Of a DNA stretch of 64,000 bases, positions 55,836-64,000 are shown piece after piece; the first letter of the stretch is position 1; every line of letters starts with the position of its first letter. The notes under the pieces are model-generated. The model was given only the letters and a program-made list of their open reading frames with translations, did not search any database and had not been told where the DNA came from. Made by a program: the position numbers and the translations under genes. The DNA comes from Thiocapsa imhoffii (GTDB lineage: Bacteria > Pseudomonadota > Gammaproteobacteria > Chromatiales > Chromatiaceae). The DNA is taken from the NCBI RefSeq assembly GCF_016583985.1, contig NZ_NRSD01000009.1:1-64000 (forward strand), written 5' to 3'.

Positions 55836-57008
55836 TTAGGTACTCGTGCTCGCATCACAAAATAAGACACGCACCTCACCGAAACGCGCATCGTCCTTCA
55901 GCGCATCAGCGAGGAGTTTGCGCAAGCGCGACACGTCAGCGCCTTGACGCAGACAAGCCGCGATCGGGAAATGGACTTCGAGATCAATCTTCCCCGCCAA
56001 ATAATGCAGGACGACCCGCTCGCGTTCATTCGCCTCGGGAACGGCCGACCAAAGGGACGCCAACCGCGCTAATACCTCTGCGCGTAGGGGCAACGCGAGT
56101 GTGGGTGGTACACGATCGTCGTCCTCCGGATCGATATGAACCGTGACATCGGTGATCTCATCGATGTCGCGCTTCAACCGATGCTCGACCAGGAGGCTGA
56201 TCATGTGGCCCTCGGAAACGCTAACGAAGGGATCGACGAGGACATGCACGTCGGCCGAGACCTGCCCAGCGTAACGACGTGTGCGCAGCATGTGAACATC
56301 GCGGACCCCACCAACCGAGCGAATGGTTGCCCTCACCTCGTTGAGACGATCGGATTCAAGCCCGGTGTCGACCAATTCATGGATCGCATTCCAGCCCAAA
56401 TCCCACCCAATCTTGGCAATCATGACCGCGACCACCACCGCCGCCACGGCGTCGAGATAGACCAAGCCCGCCATGGTCCCCGCGATCCCAACCAGCACGA
56501 CGACAGAGGAGACGGCATCGGTGCGATGGTGCCAAGCATTGGCACGCAGTAGATCGGATTTGACCCGCTTGGCATAGGCGAGTGTCCACCAGTAGAGCCA
56601 TTCCTTCACGAGGATGGACAGCAGGGCCGCGGCGAGGGTCAAGATTCCCGGTTGCAGCAGGGCCTGAGGATCGAACAGACGATGAACCGCATCCCAGGCG
56701 ATCCCAATGGACACCGCAATCAAGAGGAGACCAAGCAGGAGTGTCGCGACGGTCTCATAACGGGCATGACCGTAAGGGTGGTCACCATCCGGACCCTGGC
56801 TGGCACGACGCCCGGCAATCAGGACGAGAAAGTCCGAGAGCAGATCCGAAAGCGAATGGATCCCATCCGCGACCAGGGCCTGGGATTGGCCCAGGACGCC
56901 GACGACGATCTTCACGGCGGCGAGCAGGCTGTTGAGGATGGCTCCAACGATGGCCGTCCGCGTCACGGCTTGATGACGTAAGGCGGATCGATCAACTGGT
57001 TCGTTCAT
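55836..57008 (-). CDS. cation diffusion facilitator (Zn/Fe/Mn-type) transporter
   Basis: 390-residue CDF antiporter that exports divalent metals. Six transmembrane helices in the first about 215 residues. Metal-site motifs are VADGIHSLSDLLSDF in helix 2 and HHRTDAVSSVVV in helix 5. The C-terminal cytoplasmic domain contains DVHMLRTRRYAGQVSADVHV and then a further about 90 residues resembling a second dimerisation-type region (ERVVLHYLAGKIDLEVHFPI). The ATG at 57008 (MNEPVDRSALRHQAV) starts the conserved part. It is divergent from glyQ. The metal cannot be told from sequence. Confidence 0.88.
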   Translation of the reverse strand: MNEPVDRSALRHQAVTRTAIVGAILNSLLAAVKIVVGVLGQSQALVADGIHSLSDLLSDFLVLIAGRRASQGPDGDHPYGHARYETVATLLLGLLLIAVSIGIAWDAVHRLFDPQALLQPGILTLAAALLSILVKEWLYWWTLAYAKRVKSDLLRANAWHHRTDAVSSVVVLVGIAGTMAGLVYLDAVAAVVVAVMIAKIGWDLGWNAIHELVDTGLESDRLNEVRATIRSVGGVRDVHMLRTRRYAGQVSADVHVLVDPFVSVSEGHMISLLVEHRLKRDIDEITDVTVHIDPEDDDRVPPTLALPLRAEVLARLASLWSAVPEANERERVVLHYLAGKIDLEVHFPIAACLRQGADVSRLRKLLADALKDDARFGEVRVLFCDASTST

Positions 57009-57235
57009 GCCATCAACCGACGCTTGGTGTCGAGTCGGCTCGTTGGCGCGAAGGATCTGAATCTTCCAACTCGCAGCTGATCCAATTCGACGTTGGAGGT
57101 TGGTGCGATTGAGCAGTCGCCTGCGCTCTGTCCACGCCATCCGGGCCGGGCGTTGACCCCTTCCCTTGATGCCATCTCGGAAAACGACGATATACTTGGG
57201 CGCTTTCGTCCAATCCCTGTGGAAGGAGAACGAAC

Positions 57236-58156
57236 TTGAGTCGCGATCGCGAGGATGTCTCGACGTTTCAAGGTCTCATTTTTGCGCTGGAGCGCTATTG
57301 GGCCGAACAAGGATGTGTCATCGTCCAGCCGCTCGACCTGGAGGTTGGAGCCGGAACCTTCCACCCCGCGACCTTTCTCCGCTCCATCGGACCGGAACCT
57401 TGGCGTTGCGCCTATGTTCAGCCATCGCGACGCCCCACGGACGGACGCTATGGCGAGAATCCGAACCGCCTGCAGCATTACTATCAATACCAGGTCATGC
57501 TGAAGCCCTCGCCTCTTGAGATCCAGGATCTTTATCTCGGCTCGTTGCGTCATCTGGGGATCGATCCCTTGGTTCATGACATCCGCTTTGTCGAAGACAA
57601 TTGGGAATCGCCGACACTGGGGGCCTGGGGACTAGGCTGGGAGGTCTGGCTCAATGGCATGGAAGTGACTCAGTTTACCTATTTTCAGCAGGTCGGTGGT
57701 CTGGATTGCCGCCCCGTCACGGGAGAAATCACCTACGGTCTTGAACGCATTGCCATGTATCTGCAAGGCGTGGAGAGTGTCTTCGACCTGATTTGGAGTC
57801 GCACACCCGATCGTACCGTGACCTATGGGGATGTGTACCATCAAAATGAGGTGGAACAGTCTTGCTACAACTTTGAACACGCCGATGTTGAGGCGCTCTT
57901 CGAACAGTTCGACCGCGCCGAGGCGATCAGCGCCAAGCTCGTCGAGAACGGCCTCCCTCTCCCCGCATACGAACACGTTCTCAAGGCATCTCACACCTTC
58001 AATCTGCTCGATGCCCGCGGGGCCATCTCGGTGACCGAACGGCAACGCTTCATTCTGCGCGTGCGCACGCTGTCTCGCGCGGTCGCTCAGGCCTATTTCG
58101 CGCGACGCGAAGCGATCGGCTTCCCCATGCTCGAATCTCAGGAGGGACGGACGTGA
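57236..58156 (+). CDS. glyQ: glycyl-tRNA synthetase alpha subunit
   Basis: Catalytic chain of the alpha2beta2 bacterial glycyl-tRNA synthetase. 306 residues with class II motifs: [17 protein letters not shown], the motif 2 region [23 protein letters not shown], and [24 protein letters not shown]. The start is TTG at 57236, with AAGGAG about eight bases upstream; there is no better ATG near it. The stop overlaps the GTG of glyS (GTGA). Confidence 0.96.
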   Translation: MSRDREDVSTFQGLIFALERYWAEQGCVIVQPLDLEVGAGTFHPATFLRSIGPEPWRCAYVQPSRRPTDGRYGENPNRLQHYYQYQVMLKPSPLEIQDLYLGSLRHLGIDPLVHDIRFVEDNWESPTLGAWGLGWEVWLNGMEVTQFTYFQQVGGLDCRPVTGEITYGLERIAMYLQGVESVFDLIWSRTPDRTVTYGDVYHQNEVEQSCYNFEHADVEALFEQFDRAEAISAKLVENGLPLPAYEHVLKASHTFNLLDARGAISVTERQRFILRVRTLSRAVAQAYFARREAIGFPMLESQEGRT

Positions 58157-60258
58157 GCCCAACCACCGAGTTACTCATCGAGATCGGAACCGAAGAGCTT
58201 CCGCCGGCCGCCCTGCAACCGCTCGCATTGGCCTTCACCGAGGGATTGCGCACGCAACTCACGGACGCGGAGATCGCCTTCTCGTCCATCGAGAGCTTCG
58301 CCTCACCCCGTCGCCTCGCGCTGCTGGTCCACGACATCCAAACCCAGCAACCCGACCGCGAGGTGGTACGGCGTGGACCCGCGGTGCAAGCCGCCTTCAC
58401 CGCGGACGGTGCGCCAACCAAGGCCGCCCTTGGTTTCGCCAGCTCCTGTGGCGTCGCGCTCGACGCGCTCGCACGTGAGTCAACCCCCAAAGGGGAGTGG
58501 CTGCTCTATCGCGAGATGCGCCCAGGCGCACCAACCGCCGCGCTCGTTCCGACGCTCACCGAGACCGCGCTTGCCGGGTTACCCATCCCACGCCGGATGC
58601 GCTGGGGCACTGGTACGGCCGAGTTTGTTCGGCCTGTTCACTGGGTCTGCCTCCTGCTTGGTCGCGAACGGGTGCCGGGAACCATCCTCGGCGTCGCGAG
58701 CGGACGCGTCACCTTCGGGCACCGCTTTCACCACCCAGAGGCTTTACCGATCGCGCATGCCCGGGATTACGCCGACTTACTCCGCTCACAGGGGTTCGTT
58801 GAACCAGACTTCATCCGGCGTCGAGAGCGGATTCAAACGACGGTCATGGAGCTTGCCGCGACGCAAGGACTGACCGCGCGCCTCGATCCAGACCTGCTGA
58901 ATGAAGTCACCGCCCTCGTGGAGTGGCCCGTCCCCATTCTCGGCCATTTCGACGAGAGCTATCTCGAGATCCCGCCAGAAGTCCTGATCGAGACCATGCA
59001 ATCCCATCAAAAGTATTTCCCGCTGGAAGACCAGGATGGACGTTTGCAGGCCGCCTTCATCGCCGTGACGAATCTCGAGAGTCGTGACCCCGATCAGGTG
59101 CGGGCGGGGAACGAGCGGGTCATTCGCCCCAGGTTCGCGGATGCGGCGTTTTTCTGGCGACAGGATCTGAAACAACCCTTGGAGAGCTATCGCACGCGCC
59201 TCGAGACCGTGGTCTTCCAAGAGCGGCTTGGATCGCTCGCGGATAAGAGCGCGCGGGTGGCCTGTTTAGCTCGCCATCTGGCACCGACCCTCCAGATCGA
59301 TCCCGAGATCGCCGCCCGTGCGGCCCTCTTGTCGCGCTGTGATCTGGTGACCTCAATGGTGTATGAATTTCCGACGCTACAGGGCACCATGGGTCGTTAC
59401 TATGCCGCGCAGGCACAGGAAGATGCCGGCATCTGCGAAGCGATGCAGGAGCAGTATCTGCCCCGCTTCGCTGGAGATCGGCTGCCGTTGGGGGCGTGCG
59501 GGCGGACACTCGCCATCGCGGATCGGATTGATACCCTGGTTGGCGTGTTCGGAATCGGTCTCCGACCGAGCGGTGCAAAAGATCCTTACGGACTGCGTCG
59601 CGCCGCGATCGGCGTGCTGCGAATTCTCATCGAGTCTCCACTCGATCTCGATCTACGTGACCTGCTCGCCGTTGCCGCGTCCATCTATCCGGCTGGCACC
59701 TTGAGCGCCGATGTCGAACCCGCGGCACTCGAGTTTCTGCTCGAACGGCTCCGGGGCTACTACCACGACCGAGGGATTGCTGCCGATACCATTGAGGCGG
59801 TGCTGCGCACAGGCGTCACGAACCCCGCCGATCTCGATGCGCGCTTGACTGCCGTGAGTGCGTTTCGGCGACTGCCGGCCGCCGTCTCCTTGGCCGCGGC
59901 GAACAAACGCATTCGCAATCTTCTCACCAAATCCGGCATCCAGGTCGGGGCCGCGGCAACTCAGCCTCAGCCGCGCGCCGAGCTCTTCGTCGATCCCGCC
60001 GAAATGAGACTCGGTGAACGCGTCGCACGGCTGTCAGCGCAGGTTCATCCACTCGCCTCGGCCCGTGACTATGTCGGCGTGCTCGAGGCGCTTGCTGATC
60101 TCGACGCCGATCTCGATGCCTTTTTCGAGGCCGTATTGGTGATGGACGAGGATGAAACGATTCGTGACAATCGGCTTGCGCTGCTCGCCAGCTTAGCCAG
60201 TTTGTTCCTGCTCGTCGCGGATCTGTCTCGCGTGCAAGACGCGCCGCGCGGGACATGA
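58153..60258 (+). CDS. glyS: glycyl-tRNA synthetase beta subunit
   Basis: tRNA-recognition chain of the glycyl-tRNA synthetase, 701 residues. N-terminus [17 protein letters not shown] is diagnostic. It also has [32 protein letters not shown], an HD-like region, and a C-terminal anticodon-binding-like domain. The GTG start overlaps glyQ by four bases. It belongs to the glyQ-glyS-gmhB-plsC run. Confidence 0.96.
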   Translation: MSPTTELLIEIGTEELPPAALQPLALAFTEGLRTQLTDAEIAFSSIESFASPRRLALLVHDIQTQQPDREVVRRGPAVQAAFTADGAPTKAALGFASSCGVALDALARESTPKGEWLLYREMRPGAPTAALVPTLTETALAGLPIPRRMRWGTGTAEFVRPVHWVCLLLGRERVPGTILGVASGRVTFGHRFHHPEALPIAHARDYADLLRSQGFVEPDFIRRRERIQTTVMELAATQGLTARLDPDLLNEVTALVEWPVPILGHFDESYLEIPPEVLIETMQSHQKYFPLEDQDGRLQAAFIAVTNLESRDPDQVRAGNERVIRPRFADAAFFWRQDLKQPLESYRTRLETVVFQERLGSLADKSARVACLARHLAPTLQIDPEIAARAALLSRCDLVTSMVYEFPTLQGTMGRYYAAQAQEDAGICEAMQEQYLPRFAGDRLPLGACGRTLAIADRIDTLVGVFGIGLRPSGAKDPYGLRRAAIGVLRILIESPLDLDLRDLLAVAASIYPAGTLSADVEPAALEFLLERLRGYYHDRGIAADTIEAVLRTGVTNPADLDARLTAVSAFRRLPAAVSLAAANKRIRNLLTKSGIQVGAAATQPQPRAELFVDPAEMRLGERVARLSAQVHPLASARDYVGVLEALADLDADLDAFFEAVLVMDEDETIRDNRLALLASLASLFLLVADLSRVQDAPRGT

Positions 60259-60274
60259 TGCGAGGATCAGCCCG

Positions 60275-60820
60275 ATGCGTGACGCGGTGATCATCCTAGA
60301 CCGAGATGGCGTCATCAATGCCGACTCGGATCAGTTCGTGAAGACGCTCGATGAATGGCAGCCCTTGCCTGGCAGCCTCGATGCCATCGCCCGACTCTGC
60401 CACGCGGGATTCCGCGTGGCCATCGCGACCAATCAATCCGGTTTGGCGCGCGGTTTGCTGAAACCAGCGGCGCTCGACGCCATGCATCGGCGCCTGTGGC
60501 ATCTGGTCGCCGAGCGCGGTGGACGCATCGAGATGATCGTTCATTGCCCGCATGGACCCAATGATCGTTGCGATTGCCGCAAACCGAGACCAGGGATGCT
60601 CCTGGAGATCGCACGACGGCTGTCGGTCAATCTCCAGGGAATTCCGTTCGTGGGCGATTCCCTGGGGGATATCCAGGCCGCCCGCGCGGTGGGTGCCCAG
60701 CCCTGGCTCGTGCTGACTGGGAAGGGTGCGCGAACCCTCGAAGAAGGATCGGATGTGTTGGCAGGTGTGCCCATCAAGCCGGATCTCGCTGCCGTTGTGG
60801 ATCATCTGCTCCATGCCTAG
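60275..60820 (+). CDS. gmhB: D-glycero-beta-D-manno-heptose 1,7-bisphosphate 7-phosphatase
   Basis: HAD-superfamily phosphatase of the LPS-core heptose pathway. 181 residues. Motif I is IILDRDGVIN (Asp nucleophile and Asp+2), motif II IATNQSG, and the zinc loop CPHGPNDRCDCRKPRPGM carries three cysteines and a histidine. Motif IV is FVGDSLGDIQAA. It follows glyS by 16 bases and overlaps plsC by eight. Confidence 0.95.
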   Translation: MRDAVIILDRDGVINADSDQFVKTLDEWQPLPGSLDAIARLCHAGFRVAIATNQSGLARGLLKPAALDAMHRRLWHLVAERGGRIEMIVHCPHGPNDRCDCRKPRPGMLLEIARRLSVNLQGIPFVGDSLGDIQAARAVGAQPWLVLTGKGARTLEEGSDVLAGVPIKPDLAAVVDHLLHA

Positions 60821-61601
60821 ATGGATCCTGCTCCGGTCCTTGGTGTTTCACGGCCTGCTGATCGGTTCCGTGATGGTCGTCGTGATCCTGCTCGTGCTCG
60901 TCAGTCCCTTTGGACTGGAAGGAACCAAGGATCGCTTGGCTCGAGCCTGGGCGTACTTCAACCTCGTTGCGCTGAAATGGATCTGCGGTTTGGATTACCG
61001 AATCCATGGGCTCGAGCGGCTGCCGCGCCAAGACGACACCGTCATCGTGCTCGCCAAACACCAATCGGCTTGGGAAACCATCGCGCTCAGGGCCATTCTG
61101 CCGTTGCGGCAGAGCTGGGTTCTCAAACAGGAACTGATGCGCATCCCCATCTTCAGCACCGGACTGAAACAGTTTTCCCCGATCCCGATCAACCGTTCAG
61201 CAGGACGTCGAGCCATTCTCGAGCTCGTTCGAGAGGGTCTCGAACGTCTTGAGCGCGGCCGTTGGGTCATTATTTTTCCCGAAGGGACGCGGGTCGCACC
61301 TGGGACCCGGCACACCTATGCCATGGGCGGTGCCACGCTGGGAGCAAAGAGTGGTCGACGCATCATCCCCATCGCGCACAACGCCGGCGTCTTTTGGGCT
61401 CGACGCAGCGTGCGGAAGCGTCCAGGTGTCATCGATCTCGTGATTGGAGAACCCATCGAGACCGCGGGGCGATCGGCCCCGCAGATCAATTCCGAGGTTG
61501 AGGATTGGATCGAAACGACCGTTGCCGCCTTACCGGGATGCCACAGTGAGCGCACCGCGGATCGCGCGGCCTCCCCGCTCGCATCCGAAAAGCAGTCGTA
61601 A
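60813..61601 (+). CDS. plsC: 1-acyl-sn-glycerol-3-phosphate acyltransferase
   Basis: Membrane enzyme adding the second acyl chain to make phosphatidate. 262 residues: one N-terminal helix (MPRWILLRSLVFHGLLIGSV region, about 5-30), then the acyltransferase domain. The catalytic block reads KHQSAWE, an H-x4-E variant of the usual H-x4-D. The acyl-binding motif is FPEGTR. The ATG at 60813 overlaps gmhB by eight bases. It converges on gyrB, three bases apart. Confidence 0.87.
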   Translation: MPRWILLRSLVFHGLLIGSVMVVVILLVLVSPFGLEGTKDRLARAWAYFNLVALKWICGLDYRIHGLERLPRQDDTVIVLAKHQSAWETIALRAILPLRQSWVLKQELMRIPIFSTGLKQFSPIPINRSAGRRAILELVREGLERLERGRWVIIFPEGTRVAPGTRHTYAMGGATLGAKSGRRIIPIAHNAGVFWARRSVRKRPGVIDLVIGEPIETAGRSAPQINSEVEDWIETTVAALPGCHSERTADRAASPLASEKQS

Positions 61602-61604
61602 CCC

Positions 61605-64000
<2,396 letters not shown>

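Overview
The window is chromosomal DNA from a moderately GC-rich gammaproteobacterium. Gene content and order (uvrD, hemW-rpmE, gltA, pilMNOPQ-aroKB-gltBD, an EFGHIJKLMND type II secretion operon, secB-gpsA-trmL, glnA/ntrBC, glyQS-gmhB-plsC-gyrB) fit the Chromatiales/purple sulfur bacteria best, but no gene here (no photosynthesis, carboxysome or Dsr gene) proves that. Nearly everything is core genome: I see no insertion sequence, prophage, CRISPR array, tRNA or rRNA gene inside the window.

Layout. 0.05-2.4 kb: a stringent-type promoter pointing out of the left edge, then tyrS, a short membrane-anchor ORF and erpA. 2.4-3.1 kb: a gene-free gap holding three consensus DnaA boxes and a 76% AT stretch, directly upstream of uvrD. 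3.1-12.2 kb: uvrD, a short four-domain S1 protein, an orphan TRAP binding protein, hemW, rpmE, an LDH-like malate dehydrogenase and gltA. 12.3-29.4 kb: a conserved unknown gene divergent from the type IV pilus block pilMNOPQ, then aroK, aroB, gltB, gltD and two PilU-type ATPases. 29.6-40.8 kb: a complete Xps-like type II secretion operon on the minus strand (E-F-G-H-I-J-K-L-M-N-D), with a WecA/MraY-family transferase upstream of it. 42-46 kb: yajL-like, ctpA, envC. 46-49.2 kb: an ArsR regulator with the two-cysteine persulfide-sensor pattern, a membrane-anchored rhodanese, secB, gpsA, trmL. 49.4-57 kb: two small unknown genes, ntrC, ntrB, a DUF4124 protein, glnA, a cation diffusion facilitator. 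57.2-64 kb: glyQ, glyS, gmhB, plsC and gyrB (its 5' end is cut by the right edge; recF-dnaN-dnaA usually lie beyond).

How the parts fit together. Nitrogen assimilation forms a coherent regulon: ntrB/ntrC are present, and I can read good sigma-54 promoter matches upstream of both gltBD and glnA. Surface and secretion functions dominate the middle: the pilus alignment complex and secretin, two retraction-type ATPases, the T2SS, and the cell-separation factors EnvC and CtpA. The ArsR/rhodanese pair points to sulfide or persulfide sensing.

The most interesting items are the DnaA-box/AT-rich element at 2887-3065, the C52/C118 ArsR regulator, the sigma-54 promoters, the two PilU-type ATPases, the apparent loss of genes between tyrS and erpA, and several small conserved-looking proteins of unknown function. 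No clearly novel multi-gene system was found.
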